Positions 51,050-60,677 of a stretch of DNA of 64,000 nucleotides are shown here, in pieces; position 1 is the stretch's first letter; the number at the start of each line of letters is the position of its first letter. Source of the stretch: Vibrio neptunius (GTDB taxonomy: Bacteria > Pseudomonadota > Gammaproteobacteria > Enterobacterales > Vibrionaceae). The stretch lies in the NCBI RefSeq assembly GCF_000967495.1, contig NZ_JXXU01000047.1:1-64000 (forward strand), given 5' to 3'. The translations under genes were made by a program, and so were the position numbers. Under the pieces are notes generated by a model. It did not search any database. It had not been told where the DNA came from and saw nothing but the letters and a program-made list of their open reading frames with translations.

Positions 51050-51508
51050 ATGATGAAAAAGTGGCTTTGGATCTTATTCATTTTTCCGCTTGTTGCCAAT
51101 GCAGCATATGAGAGAAATCAGGCCAGACCCGTAAATCAGGTCGTATTTGGTGAAGTGGACTCAGTTCGTTATCTTACACAACAAGATATTGTTAAAGCCG
51201 AATCTTCAGGATGGGAAACCTTGCTTGGCGCTGTCGTCGGCGGTGTTATCGGCAATCAATTTGGTGGTGGAACAGGTAAACAAGTCGCCACAGGTGTTGG
51301 CGCGGTGGCAGGGGCGGGCATCGCTCATAAGCGTGCCAATCAGGAATATAAAGTGGAGTACAAGCTGGTCGAGGTGCTGATTAGCACAGACCAAAATAAG
51401 TTGATTGATGTGATTCAGGATGTCGATAACACAATGCTGTTTGAGCGTGGGGACAAGGTACGAATACTGTATTTTGACAACGGCGTTAGAGTTGATAAAG
51501 AGTATTGA
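51050..51508 (+). CDS. Exported glycine-zipper 2TM domain protein
   Basis: A 152-aa envelope protein. The signal peptide (MMKKWLWILFIFPLVANA-A) has no lipobox Cys, followed by GEVDSVRYLTQ and a glycine zipper hairpin (LLGAVVGGVIGNQFGGGTGKQ then VGAVAGAGIAHK), then a small beta domain. It is related to the SlyB/Pcp group but is not a lipoprotein. AGGAG lies just before the ATG pair at 51050/51053. Divergent from aat. Confidence 0.85.
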   Translation: MMKKWLWILFIFPLVANAAYERNQARPVNQVVFGEVDSVRYLTQQDIVKAESSGWETLLGAVVGGVIGNQFGGGTGKQVATGVGAVAGAGIAHKRANQEYKVEYKLVEVLISTDQNKLIDVIQDVDNTMLFERGDKVRILYFDNGVRVDKEY

Positions 51509-51667
51509 TGCACCCTGCGTGCTGTTAATGTAGATACCAGATAAAAGATCGCGACTAATTGTGATTTTGGTCTAGTTTTAGATGTCGATTTTAGATAGGC
51601 TGCAAGTACGAAGAATTGTTCATCGCTTGCTTAGGAAGGCAAAGTGATCAAGGAATAACTGAATTTA

Positions 51668-52948
51668 ATGGAAAGCCTTACGTTACAACCTATCAATAAA
51701 GTCAATGGTGAGGTCAACTTACCCGGTTCTAAGAGCGTTTCTAACCGTGCACTATTGCTCGCGGCACTGGCAAAGGGGACGACTCGCCTAACCAACCTTC
51801 TAGACAGCGACGATATTCGCCATATGTTGAATGCGCTAACTCAACTTGGTGTTAACTATACCTTGTCGCAAGACAAAACGGTGTGCGAAGTAGAAGGATT
51901 AGGTCGAGCTTTTGATACACCGGAAGCCTTGGAGCTTTTCTTGGGCAATGCAGGCACGGCGATGCGACCGCTCGCCGCTGCCTTATGTCTGGGAAGCGGA
52001 GAGTATGTATTGACTGGCGAGCCGCGTATGAAAGAGCGTCCGATAGGCCACCTCGTTGAAGCACTTCGTCAGGCTGGTGCAAATGTAGACTATTTGGAAA
52101 ATGAAAACTTCCCACCTCTGAAAATTAAAGGCACGGGCCTGAAAGGTGGCACGGTTGAAATTGATGGTTCGATTTCCAGTCAATTCCTTACGGCCTTCTT
52201 GATGTCGGCTCCGCTAGCACAAGACGATGTGACCATCAGAATTGTTGGAGAGCTGGTTTCCAAACCTTACATTGACATCACTCTACACATTATGTCGCAG
52301 TTTGGTGTTGAGGTAGAGAACAACGATTATCAAGAGTTTGTTATCCGTAAAGGTCAATCTTATGTTGCTCCTGGTGATTTTTTAGTTGAAGGTGACGCTT
52401 CTTCTGCGTCTTACTTCCTTGCTGCTGCCGCCATTAAGGGTGGTGAAATCAAAGTGACAGGTATCGGTAAAAAAAGCATTCAAGGCGATATCCAGTTTGC
52501 TGATGCGCTAGAAAAAATGGGGGCCGAAATCGAATGGGGTGACGATTACGTCATCTCTCGTATTGGTCAGCTGAACGCTGTCGATATGGACTTCAACCAT
52601 ATTCCTGATGCGGCAATGACAATTGCAACGACCGCATTGTTTGCTAAAGGCACAACGGCTATCCGTAATGTCTACAACTGGCGAGTGAAAGAAACCGATC
52701 GCTTAGCGGCAATGGCAACAGAGTTGCGTAAAGTCGGTGCAAAGGTGGAAGAGGGCGAAGATTACATTGTTGTCACGCCACCTACTCAACTAACCCATGC
52801 TGCGATTGACACCTACGATGATCATCGTATGGCAATGTGTTTCTCTTTGGTTGCTTTAAGTGATACACCTGTAACGATCAATGATCCGAAATGTACGTCA
52901 AAGACCTTCCCGGATTATTTTGACAAACTGGACTCGCTGAGCTGCTAA
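51668..52948 (+). CDS. aroA: 3-phosphoshikimate 1-carboxyvinyltransferase (EPSP synthase)
   Basis: Sixth step of the shikimate pathway, joining PEP and shikimate-3-phosphate. The 426-aa protein has LPGSKSVSNRALLLAALA, LGNAGTAMRPLAAALCLG, DGSISSQFLTAFLM and DDHRMAMCFSLVAL motifs. The Gly in LGNAGTAMRP is the ordinary glyphosate-sensitive class I form. AAGGA lies about ten bases upstream. Confidence 0.97.
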   Translation: MESLTLQPINKVNGEVNLPGSKSVSNRALLLAALAKGTTRLTNLLDSDDIRHMLNALTQLGVNYTLSQDKTVCEVEGLGRAFDTPEALELFLGNAGTAMRPLAAALCLGSGEYVLTGEPRMKERPIGHLVEALRQAGANVDYLENENFPPLKIKGTGLKGGTVEIDGSISSQFLTAFLMSAPLAQDDVTIRIVGELVSKPYIDITLHIMSQFGVEVENNDYQEFVIRKGQSYVAPGDFLVEGDASSASYFLAAAAIKGGEIKVTGIGKKSIQGDIQFADALEKMGAEIEWGDDYVISRIGQLNAVDMDFNHIPDAAMTIATTALFAKGTTAIRNVYNWRVKETDRLAAMATELRKVGAKVEEGEDYIVVTPPTQLTHAAIDTYDDHRMAMCFSLVALSDTPVTINDPKCTSKTFPDYFDKLDSLSC

Positions 52949-52956
52949 GTGCCATG

Positions 52957-52981
52957 AACCCTGATGCACGTCATCAGGGTT
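52957..52981. terminator. Hairpin terminator between aroA and yciN
   Basis: AACCCTGATG (52957-52966), loop CACGT, CATCAGGGTT (52972-52981): 10 perfect base pairs; the T tract is weak on the + strand. Confidence 0.7.
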
Positions 52982-52993
52982 TGATTGAGCGGT

Positions 52994-53242
52994 CTAATCT
53001 TCTAAAGTAAATTCTTTCGATAAGTGGTGTGCTAAATATTTGAAGATGTTAAAAACAGCGGTAGTGCTTGCTGTCGGCAGACCTTCATCATTCAAAAAGT
53101 AATGGCCTTTGAACACTAACACGTCATCTATCTCTTCGACACTGTCTGCTCGGATTCCTTCCGTATAGTCTTCATGTTCCTGAATGATGTGGTTGGCGAT
53201 CAGTAACAATTCGAATTTGGAAATGACTTTTTTGTGAGCCAT
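52994..53242 (-). CDS. yciN: YciN family protein (DUF2498)
   Basis: An 82-aa cytosolic protein of unknown function. It matches E. coli YciN over its length (LLLIANHIIQEHEDY, DDVLVFKGHYFLNDEGLPTA, TAVFNIFKYLAHHLS). It is divergent from topA, the E. coli arrangement. ATG 53242 is chosen; the frame is open to 53311 without a better start. Confidence 0.9.
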   Translation of the reverse strand: MAHKKVISKFELLLIANHIIQEHEDYTEGIRADSVEEIDDVLVFKGHYFLNDEGLPTASTTAVFNIFKYLAHHLSKEFTLED

Positions 53243-53606
53243 ATGTATCACTCGCTTATTAATGTTTACCTTTACACAGGTGGATTTTAAGTGGGTTGGA
53301 CACGAAAGCAAATGCGTCAGATCAATTTAGTTTGAGCCAATGTTGGGTAGGGAAGAGGATAGGTTTTGTGACCGGAGGCAAAATTTTTTTTGTTGTACTA
53401 GCGAAAGCCTCTTTTCCACGTTTAGTATGTGGCACTTTCTAAACATAGAGTAAAGACCATTCGTCGAATTGTCGACCAGTCAATGTTGAATTTGAAAAAA
53501 GATATTGATCTTCTGAGTTTCTCGCTCAATAGTAAAAAAGAAGCATTATATTAAAGTATGTCGTGCGTTAAATCGCCGAAATCATATTAAGGACACTTGA
53601 GTCAAT
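53243..53606. other. Intergenic region upstream of topA
   Basis: About 360 bases between divergent yciN and topA, presumably with several topA promoters. AAGGA lies 13 bases before the topA ATG. No distinct operator was identified. Confidence 0.4.
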
Positions 53607-56234
53607 ATGGGTAAGTCACTCGTTATTGTGGAGTCGCCAGCCAAGGCTAAAACCATCAATAAGTATTTAGGTAAGGACTTTATCGTTAAGTCCAGTGTGG
53701 GTCACGTGCGCGATCTGCCTACTGCAGGTCAGAGTACTGGCCAGAAAGCCGCGGCTGTCTCTACGAAAGGTTTGAGTGTTGAAGAAAAAGCTCGAATCAA
53801 AAAAGAAAAAGACCGTAAAGCACTGATCAAAAAAATGGGTATCGACCCGTTTAACGGGTGGGAAGCTAACTATCAGGTCTTACCAGGTAAAGAAAAAGTT
53901 GTTGCTGAGCTACAGAAGCTTGCGAAAGATGCAGACCGTGTCTACCTCGCAACCGATTTGGATCGCGAGGGAGAAGCTATCGCATGGCACCTTCGTGAGA
54001 TCATCGGTGGCGATGAAGAGCGATACAAACGAGTTGTCTTTAACGAAATTACTAAGAATGCGATTCAACAGGCTTTCCAGAAACCGGGAGAGCTCAGTAT
54101 GGATGGCGTTAACGCTCAACAGGCACGCCGTTTTATGGATCGTGTTGTGGGCTTTATGGTCTCACCACTGTTGTGGAAAAAGGTCGCGCGTGGTCTGTCT
54201 GCTGGCCGTGTACAATCAGTTGCGGTAAAACTATTGGTTGAGCGCGAGCGCGAAATCAAAGCGTTTGTACCAGAAGAGTTTTGGGATATTCACGCGGACA
54301 CCAAAACCGCTGACAAGACCGATTTCCGTCTGCAGGTTGCTCAGAAAGATGGTGTAACGTTTAAGCCGTCTAATGAAGCTGAAACGCAGTCAGCGATTGC
54401 TGTACTCGAAAATGCCGCGTACGAAGTATGCAAACGTGAGGACCGCCCAACGTCGAGCAAACCTTCCGCGCCTTTCATTACTTCGACACTTCAGCAAGCA
54501 GCCAGTACTCGTTTAGGTTATGGCGTCAAGAAAACAATGATGTTAGCTCAGCGTCTATATGAAGCGGGTTACATCACCTATATGCGTACCGATTCGACTA
54601 ACCTCAGCGCAGAAGCTGTAGAAACCGTTCGTGGATTCATTAGTGATGAGTACGGTGACGCTTACCTTCCGGCTAAACCTAATGTGTATGGCAGTAAAGA
54701 AGGGGCACAGGAAGCGCACGAAGCAATCCGACCTTCAGATGTAGCGGTTAAAGCTGACGATCTGAAAGGAATGGAAGCGGATGCGCACAAATTGTATTCA
54801 CTGATCTGGAATCAGTTTGTCGCGTGTCAGATGACACCAGCTAAGTATGACTCCACAACCGTGAGTGTTAAAGCTGCTGAGTACACCCTTAAAGCTAAAG
54901 GTCGTATTCTTAAGTTCGATGGTTGGACTCGTGTTCAGCGTCCATTGGGTAAGAATGAAGACCAGATCCTGCCCGCTGTTCAGGTAGGTGACAAGGTCGA
55001 TTTGATACACTTAGACCCTAAACAGCACTTTACTAAGCCACCGGCGCGCTTTACAGAAGCGGCGTTAGTTAAAGAGCTTGAGAAAAAAGGCATCGGTCGT
55101 CCTTCAACCTATGCATCGATTATCTCAACGATTCAGGATCGTGGGTACGTCAAAGTTGATCAGCGTCGATTTTATGCTGAAAAAATGGGTGAAATTGTAA
55201 CAGATCGCTTAGATGACAGTTTCCATGAGCTGATGAACTATGAGTTTACGTCTCGCATGGAAGAAAAGCTTGACCAAATTGCTGAAGGTGAAGCGAACTG
55301 GAAGAAGGTGCTAGATAACTTCTTTGGTGACTTTACTGGTGATCTGGAAAAAGCGGAGCAAGATGAAGATCTTGGTGGCATGAAGCCAAACCATATTGTC
55401 TACACCGACATCGAGTGTCCGACTTGCTCTCGTGAAATGGGTATCCGTACAGCATCGACAGGTGTGTTCCTTGGCTGTTCGGGTTATGCACTTTCGCCAA
55501 AAGAGCGTTGTAAGACCACCATTAATTTGGGTGATGAAGAAGGTATCATCAACGTTTTAGAAGAAGACGTTGAAACAGCAGCACTTCGTGCGAAAAAGCG
55601 TTGTCCGATTTGTGAGACCGCGATGGATGCCTACCTGATTGACGATAAGCGTAAGCTTCACGTGTGTGGTAACAACCCTAACTGCGATGGCTATATTGTT
55701 GAGCATGGCGAGTATAAGGTGAAAGGGTATGACGGCCCTGTTGTTGAGTGTGACAAGTGTGGCAGTGACATGGTTCTAAAGAACGGTCGCTTTGGTAAAT
55801 ACATGGATTGTACCAGCGAGACATGTAAGAACACGCGTAAGATCTTGAAAAACGGAGAAGTCGCGCCGCCTAAAGAAGATCCCGTTCATCTTCCTGAGTT
55901 ACCATGTGAAAACTCAGACGCCTACTTTGTATTGCGTGATGGTGCTTCAGGTCTGTTCTTAGCCGCAAGTACTTTCCCTAAATCACGTGAGACACGTGCT
56001 CCTCTTGTCGAAGAATTAGTTCGTTTTAAAGACCGTATTTCTCCGAAATTCCACTATCTCACGACGGCGCCTGAAAAAGATCCAGATGGTCTTCCTATGG
56101 TAGTGCGTTTCAGCCGTAAATCGAAAGAGAACTATGTTCGTTCTGAGGTTGATGGTAAGCCATCGGGTTATACTGCGCTTTACATTGACGGCAAGTGGGA
56201 AGTGACCGACAAGCGAAAAAAAGCCGCGAAATAA
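53607..56234 (+). CDS. topA: DNA topoisomerase I
   Basis: Type IA topoisomerase that relaxes negative supercoils. The 875-aa protein has a TOPRIM domain at the N terminus (VIVESPAKAKTINKYLG, DLDREGEAIAWHL) and the catalytic Tyr325 in ITYMRTDSTN. Three tetra-Cys zinc ribbons follow (CPTCSREMG, CPICETAMD, CDKCGSDMV regions), then C-terminal topo_C repeats and a basic tail (KRKKAAK). Confidence 0.98.
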   Translation: MGKSLVIVESPAKAKTINKYLGKDFIVKSSVGHVRDLPTAGQSTGQKAAAVSTKGLSVEEKARIKKEKDRKALIKKMGIDPFNGWEANYQVLPGKEKVVAELQKLAKDADRVYLATDLDREGEAIAWHLREIIGGDEERYKRVVFNEITKNAIQQAFQKPGELSMDGVNAQQARRFMDRVVGFMVSPLLWKKVARGLSAGRVQSVAVKLLVEREREIKAFVPEEFWDIHADTKTADKTDFRLQVAQKDGVTFKPSNEAETQSAIAVLENAAYEVCKREDRPTSSKPSAPFITSTLQQAASTRLGYGVKKTMMLAQRLYEAGYITYMRTDSTNLSAEAVETVRGFISDEYGDAYLPAKPNVYGSKEGAQEAHEAIRPSDVAVKADDLKGMEADAHKLYSLIWNQFVACQMTPAKYDSTTVSVKAAEYTLKAKGRILKFDGWTRVQRPLGKNEDQILPAVQVGDKVDLIHLDPKQHFTKPPARFTEAALVKELEKKGIGRPSTYASIISTIQDRGYVKVDQRRFYAEKMGEIVTDRLDDSFHELMNYEFTSRMEEKLDQIAEGEANWKKVLDNFFGDFTGDLEKAEQDEDLGGMKPNHIVYTDIECPTCSREMGIRTASTGVFLGCSGYALSPKERCKTTINLGDEEGIINVLEEDVETAALRAKKRCPICETAMDAYLIDDKRKLHVCGNNPNCDGYIVEHGEYKVKGYDGPVVECDKCGSDMVLKNGRFGKYMDCTSETCKNTRKILKNGEVAPPKEDPVHLPELPCENSDAYFVLRDGASGLFLAASTFPKSRETRAPLVEELVRFKDRISPKFHYLTTAPEKDPDGLPMVVRFSRKSKENYVRSEVDGKPSGYTALYIDGKWEVTDKRKKAAK

Positions 56235-56258
56235 AGTTTCCCATATAAATTAAATTCG

Positions 56259-56287
56259 AAAGCAGCCTTCTGGGCTGCTTTTTTATT
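56259..56287 (+). terminator. Terminator of topA
   Basis: AGCAGCC (56261-56267), loop TTCTG, GGCTGCT (56273-56279), followed by TTTTTT. Confidence 0.88.
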
Positions 56288-56742
56288 GTTTGGTGTATGT
56301 GATCGACGGTCGTGTAGGTAAATGTTGCCGATTAAATCGTCATGTATGAGATTCACTAAACTGCCATCTCACCTTCATATCATGTTGAAAGCAAAAAAAG
56401 AGGTCTAAGTGACCACTGTGTAAGCTTAGTGTTAAAGGCTTGTATTATCTGAGCTCGATTCTGTGACTTACTTCAGGGCAGCAAAAAGCAAACTTTGTCG
56501 CGTTCAAGGTATGGCATCTTTTAAATTGTAAAATTAATGAAATACGGTAATTTATAGTAAACTTTGTGCACACTTAAAGAATAAATAACAGATGAATTAT
56601 AAATTTAATTTATGTACGAATGGCTAGTTAAATATCCCATATCGTGTGTTTTTTGAGATCAGGCTAGTAACTAGGAAGACAAAGATAAGTCCCCGAAATA
56701 ACAACTTATCTAGAATTAAAAAATTATTATGGAGAATAAATA
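56288..56742. other. Intergenic region upstream of glgC
   Basis: About 455 bases, increasingly AT-rich toward glgC. It should hold the glgCA promoter and leader. I see GGAGAATAA before the glgC ATG but could not place a convincing CRP site or CsrA-type hairpin with confidence. Confidence 0.4.
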
Positions 56743-57960
56743 ATGGCTGGTGTTTTAGGAATGATTTTAGCTGGGGGAGAAGGCTCTCGCCTGCGTCCGT
56801 TGACAGAGTCTCGCAGCAAGCCTTCGGTTCCTTTTGGCGGTAGTTATCGCCTGATTGATTTCGCTTTAAACAACTTCGTAAATGCAGATTTAATGCGCAT
56901 CTATGTACTCACTCAGTTCAAGTCTCAATCCTTGTTTCACCACCTCAAGAAAGGTTGGAATATCAGCGGTATCACCGATCGATTTATAGACCCAATCCCT
57001 GCTCAAATGCGTACAGGGAAACGTTGGTATGAAGGTACGGCTGATGCGATTTATCAAAACCTACGTTTCATGGAACTGGCTGAACCGGAGCAAGTTTGCA
57101 TTTTTGGCTCGGACCATATTTACAAGATGGATATCAAGCAGATGCTGGATTTCCATAAAGAAAAACAGGCCTCACTGACAGTTTCTGCGCTGCGTATGCG
57201 TTTATCTGAAGCGTCTGAATTTGGAGTGATAGAAGTTGACGAAGAGGGGCGAATGATTGGTTTTGAGGAAAAGCCAGCACAGCCCAAACCGATTCCTGGT
57301 GATCCTCAGTACGCTTTAGTGTCCATGGGTAACTACGTATTCGAAGCTCAGCCACTGTTTGCAGAATTGATCGAAGATGCAGACAATCCGGATTCGTCCC
57401 ATGATTTTGGCAAAGACATCATTCCTAAGATGTTTCCACGCGGTGATGTATTTGTTTATGATTTCAGCACCAACCGTATTACTGGCGAAAAAGAAGAAGT
57501 GTACTGGCGTGATGTCGGTACGATTGACGCATATTGGCAAGCGCATATGGATCTCCTTGAGAAAGATGCGCCATTCTCTCTATACAATCGCAAGTGGCCT
57601 TTGCATACCTTCTACCCAGCCCTTCCACCAGCGACCTTTTCTGACTCAGATAATGGTCGTGTGCAGATCATCGACAGTTTAGTGTGCAATGGAAGTTATA
57701 TTCGTGGCTCTCGAATTGAAAAATCTATACTTGGGTTCCGCAGTAACATTGCATCTACGTGCGATATTAGCGAAAGTATCCTTTTAGGCGACGTGAAAGT
57801 AGGCGAAGGCTGTATATTGCGTCGTGTCATCATTGATAAAGACGCGGATATTGCACCGGGAACACAAATTGGTGTAAACCTAATGGAAGATAAAAAGCAC
57901 TTCCACGTGTCTAACGATGGAATTGTCGTCATACCAAAAGGAGCGCGAGTTGGCTACTGA
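56743..57960 (+). CDS. glgC: Glucose-1-phosphate adenylyltransferase
   Basis: Makes ADP-glucose from ATP and glucose-1-phosphate, the committed step of glycogen synthesis. The 405-aa protein has ILAGGEGSRLRPLTESRSKPSVPFGG (nucleotide binding), GTADAIYQNL, FGSDHIYKMD with the catalytic Asp, and a C-terminal left-handed beta-helix (SCNGSYIRGSRIEKSILG-like region). Overlaps the start of glgA. Confidence 0.97.
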   Translation: MAGVLGMILAGGEGSRLRPLTESRSKPSVPFGGSYRLIDFALNNFVNADLMRIYVLTQFKSQSLFHHLKKGWNISGITDRFIDPIPAQMRTGKRWYEGTADAIYQNLRFMELAEPEQVCIFGSDHIYKMDIKQMLDFHKEKQASLTVSALRMRLSEASEFGVIEVDEEGRMIGFEEKPAQPKPIPGDPQYALVSMGNYVFEAQPLFAELIEDADNPDSSHDFGKDIIPKMFPRGDVFVYDFSTNRITGEKEEVYWRDVGTIDAYWQAHMDLLEKDAPFSLYNRKWPLHTFYPALPPATFSDSDNGRVQIIDSLVCNGSYIRGSRIEKSILGFRSNIASTCDISESILLGDVKVGEGCILRRVIIDKDADIAPGTQIGVNLMEDKKHFHVSNDGIVVIPKGARVGY

Positions 57961-59407
57961 GAATTTATCTATTCTGTTTGTAGCATCGGAAGTTGAAGGA
58001 CTGATTAAAAGTGGTGGCTTGGCTGATGTTGCCAAGGCACTGCCTGAGGCTCTTCTTAGACTTAAACAAGATGTACGAGTAACCCTACCAGCTTATCAAA
58101 AAATCCCTCATATCGACTCGGCACCTACCGTGCTTGAGACGAACCTGGAGCACTGGCCACATACTGAATACAGCGTCAAAGCATTGAACCTTGCTGGGCT
58201 TAGCGTATACGCCATTGACTGCCCGCGATACTTTGAACGCCCGGAGATGTACGCAGAAAACAATCAAGCCTACAGCGACAATGGCGAACGCTTTGCCTTT
58301 TTCAGTGCAGCGTGTCTAGATATGCTGCCTAAGGTTAGTTTTCAACCCAATATTATACACGCAAATGACTGGCATACGGGATTGGTTCCTTATCTGCTTA
58401 AACACCGATATGGTCGCACAGCTTTTTTTGAACAAACAAAAAGTGTTTTATCAGTTCATAATGCGGTATTTAAAGGTGTGTTCAGTTATGAGGAGCTTCA
58501 GAATTTGCCTGAAATGCATACTCGTTACGCACCAGATGCCGCAGTGAGTTCAACACATGTCACTATGCTGAAAGCAGGTGTGATGAATGCAGATAAGATC
58601 AATGCGGTCAGCCCTACTTATGCGCAAGAGCTCAAAACAGAACTAGGCAGCCATGGTATGGCTGCTGAGTTCAAACATCGAGAGAGTGACTTAGTGGGTA
58701 TATTGAATGGTTGTGACTACTCAGCTTGGAACCCCGAAACCGACCAGTATCTACCAGTTAACTACAAACCTAATCGTCAGAGTATGGTGAGAGGAAAGAA
58801 GGCATGCAAGCGAGCTCTTCAGGAGCGCGTTGGTTTAGCGGAAAATGACGGTGCAGTGTATGGGATGGTATGCCGCCTGACGAACCAGAAAGGCGTCCAT
58901 TACTTACTGCCGATACTCGACCAGTTTTTGCGTTATGAGGTTCAGCTAGTCATTGTCGGTACAGGTGACCCAGTTCTGGCATCTAAGCTTAAAGATATCG
59001 AAGCCTTACACAATGATAAGTTCAAGTTTATTGAGGCCTACGACAACGAATTGGCTCATCTGGTGGAAGCTGGGTCTGACTTCTTCCTTATGCCATCGGA
59101 ATTTGAACCTTGTGGTTTAAATCAGATATACAGCATGGCTTATGGTACGTTACCTATCGTACGTGGAGTAGGCGGCTTGAAAGACAGCGTTAATGATTAT
59201 GATGCTGATCCTGATACCGCGACTGGCTTTGTGTTCCACTTACCAGAACCCAAAGAGTTATTGCTCACTCTACAACGTTCTTTACTACTGTTTGCCCAGC
59301 AACCGAATGAATTAAAGCGCGTTCAGTTGCATGCTATGCAGCAGGATTTTTGCTGGGATAAGTCGGCTGATGAGTATTTAAGCTTGTATCTTAGTGCCCT
59401 CAAATAA
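57950..59407 (+). CDS. glgA: Glycogen synthase (ADP-glucose)
   Basis: Transfers glucose from ADP-glucose to the growing alpha-1,4-glucan. The 485-aa GT5 enzyme has the N-terminal ADP-glucose loop KSGGLADVAKALPEAL, INAVSPTYAQEL and the C-terminal FEPCGLNQIYSMAYGTLPIVRGVGGL. I place the start at TTG 57950, six bases after AGGAG, giving an 11-base overlap with glgC and implying translational coupling; a longer frame opens at 57917. Confidence 0.95.
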   Translation: MATENLSILFVASEVEGLIKSGGLADVAKALPEALLRLKQDVRVTLPAYQKIPHIDSAPTVLETNLEHWPHTEYSVKALNLAGLSVYAIDCPRYFERPEMYAENNQAYSDNGERFAFFSAACLDMLPKVSFQPNIIHANDWHTGLVPYLLKHRYGRTAFFEQTKSVLSVHNAVFKGVFSYEELQNLPEMHTRYAPDAAVSSTHVTMLKAGVMNADKINAVSPTYAQELKTELGSHGMAAEFKHRESDLVGILNGCDYSAWNPETDQYLPVNYKPNRQSMVRGKKACKRALQERVGLAENDGAVYGMVCRLTNQKGVHYLLPILDQFLRYEVQLVIVGTGDPVLASKLKDIEALHNDKFKFIEAYDNELAHLVEAGSDFFLMPSEFEPCGLNQIYSMAYGTLPIVRGVGGLKDSVNDYDADPDTATGFVFHLPEPKELLLTLQRSLLLFAQQPNELKRVQLHAMQQDFCWDKSADEYLSLYLSALK

Positions 59408-59418
59408 TTTCTATACTA

Positions 59419-59451
59419 TGAAAAAGGGCGTCTATTAGACGCTCTTTTTAT
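59419..59451. terminator. Terminator of glgCA
   Basis: AAAAAGGGCGTCT (59421-59433), loop ATT, AGACGCTCTTTTT (59437-59449), with one G-T mismatch pair. Confidence 0.85.
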
Positions 59452-59571
59452 TCAATTCTAAGCGTGATTTCTGGTAATTCTGAGCTCAATTGACATAAAC
59501 TGACGTAAAATAAATTAAGTTTGTGGTACTCTGCCGACACATGAATTTCGAACCCGTTGACTGAATACTCT

Positions 59572-60369
59572 ATGAGTGAAACGCTTCTTTTCCATAAAAC
59601 ATATTTGCACCCAACCAGCCATGAGTGGGTTGTTTTTGTGCATGGTGCTGGGGGGAGTTCATCGATCTGGTTCAAACAGATCAAAGCCTACCGGCAGCAT
59701 TTCAATCTGCTACTTGTTGATTTGCGAGGACACGGAAAATCTAGCCCTTTTTTGAAAGAACTGATTTCCAATCGCTACACATTTAAAGCTGTCACGGCCG
59801 ATATTCTCAAAGTACTCGATCATCTAAAGATAACGTCGGCTCATTTTGTGGGCATGTCTTTAGGGACCATTATCGTGCGAAATTTAGCAGAAATGTCGAC
59901 GGGAAGAGTTAAGTCAATGGTACTGGGAGGTGCAGTAACACGCCTTAATACACGCTCTCAAGTTTTGGTTAGGCTAGGGAATATGTGTAAGCATATTGTG
60001 CCTTACATGTGGCTGTACAGCCTGTTTGCTTATATCGTCATGCCACAACGCACCCAGAAAGAATCTCGCCATCTATTTATTCGTGAGGCTAAGAAGCTCT
60101 GCCAAAAAGAGTTCAAGCGCTGGTTTATTCTTACAGCAGAAGTGAATCCTCTCATGCGCTATTTTAAAGAACGTGAGTTGCCTATCCCAACGCTCTACTT
60201 AATGGGGGAAAGAGATTATATGTTCATTCGACCCGTCAAAGAAATGGTTGCTGCGCATAAAAAGAGTACATTGTTGGAGATCCCAGATTGCGGTCACGTA
60301 TGTAATGTCGAGCGCCCTGAAGCATTTAACCAATACTCGATCGCGTTTATCAAGAGTCAGGCTACTTAA
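59572..60369 (+). CDS. Alpha/beta hydrolase
   Basis: A 265-aa alpha/beta-hydrolase-fold enzyme. The oxyanion-hole segment is VVFVHGAGGSSSIW, the nucleophile elbow is GMSLGT, the acid is in MGERDYMF, and the catalytic His is in CGHVCNVE. Specificity (esterase, lipase or other) cannot be told. ATG 59572 (MSETLLF) is preferred over TTG 59557. Its stop codon overlaps that of the convergent small zinc-protein gene. Confidence 0.87.
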   Translation: MSETLLFHKTYLHPTSHEWVVFVHGAGGSSSIWFKQIKAYRQHFNLLLVDLRGHGKSSPFLKELISNRYTFKAVTADILKVLDHLKITSAHFVGMSLGTIIVRNLAEMSTGRVKSMVLGGAVTRLNTRSQVLVRLGNMCKHIVPYMWLYSLFAYIVMPQRTQKESRHLFIREAKKLCQKEFKRWFILTAEVNPLMRYFKERELPIPTLYLMGERDYMFIRPVKEMVAAHKKSTLLEIPDCGHVCNVERPEAFNQYSIAFIKSQAT

Positions 60370-60677
60370 CTAGGGCTTGCAGCTCCGCACTGCCAACATA
60401 CACCAAATTGAGCTTCGTTAGCTTCCCCACACTCTCCACAGCACCATTCGTTGCCCGCGCAGGTTTGTTGATGAAACTGTTCAATGATTGCGATTGCGCG
60501 CTTTTTCATTTGAAGGTCTATTAACCATACATAAGGCTGCGAATGTTCTCCGAATGGGATCTCTCCTTGCAGGCTAAAGATACCTTCTCCTCTCACTTCG
60601 CAATGTATTCGGTTGGATTTAAGAAGCTCACAAATGATGTGAGCTTCGGGTGGGTTGTTGGCGGTGAATATTTTCAA
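60366..60677 (-). CDS. Small protein: DUF2007-like domain plus zinc ribbon
   Basis: A 103-aa protein. The N-terminal ferredoxin-like domain (MKIFTANNPPEAHIICELLKSN) resembles DUF2007 putative signal-transducing proteins. The C terminus has a four-cysteine ribbon (CCGECGE and CWQCG) of the RanBP2/double-zinc-ribbon kind. It starts at TTG 60677, with GGGAG six bases upstream and overlapping the upstream gene's TGA stop, so it is coupled to the TVP38 gene. Function unknown. Confidence 0.8.
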   Translation of the reverse strand: MKIFTANNPPEAHIICELLKSNRIHCEVRGEGIFSLQGEIPFGEHSQPYVWLIDLQMKKRAIAIIEQFHQQTCAGNEWCCGECGEANEAQFGVCWQCGAASPS

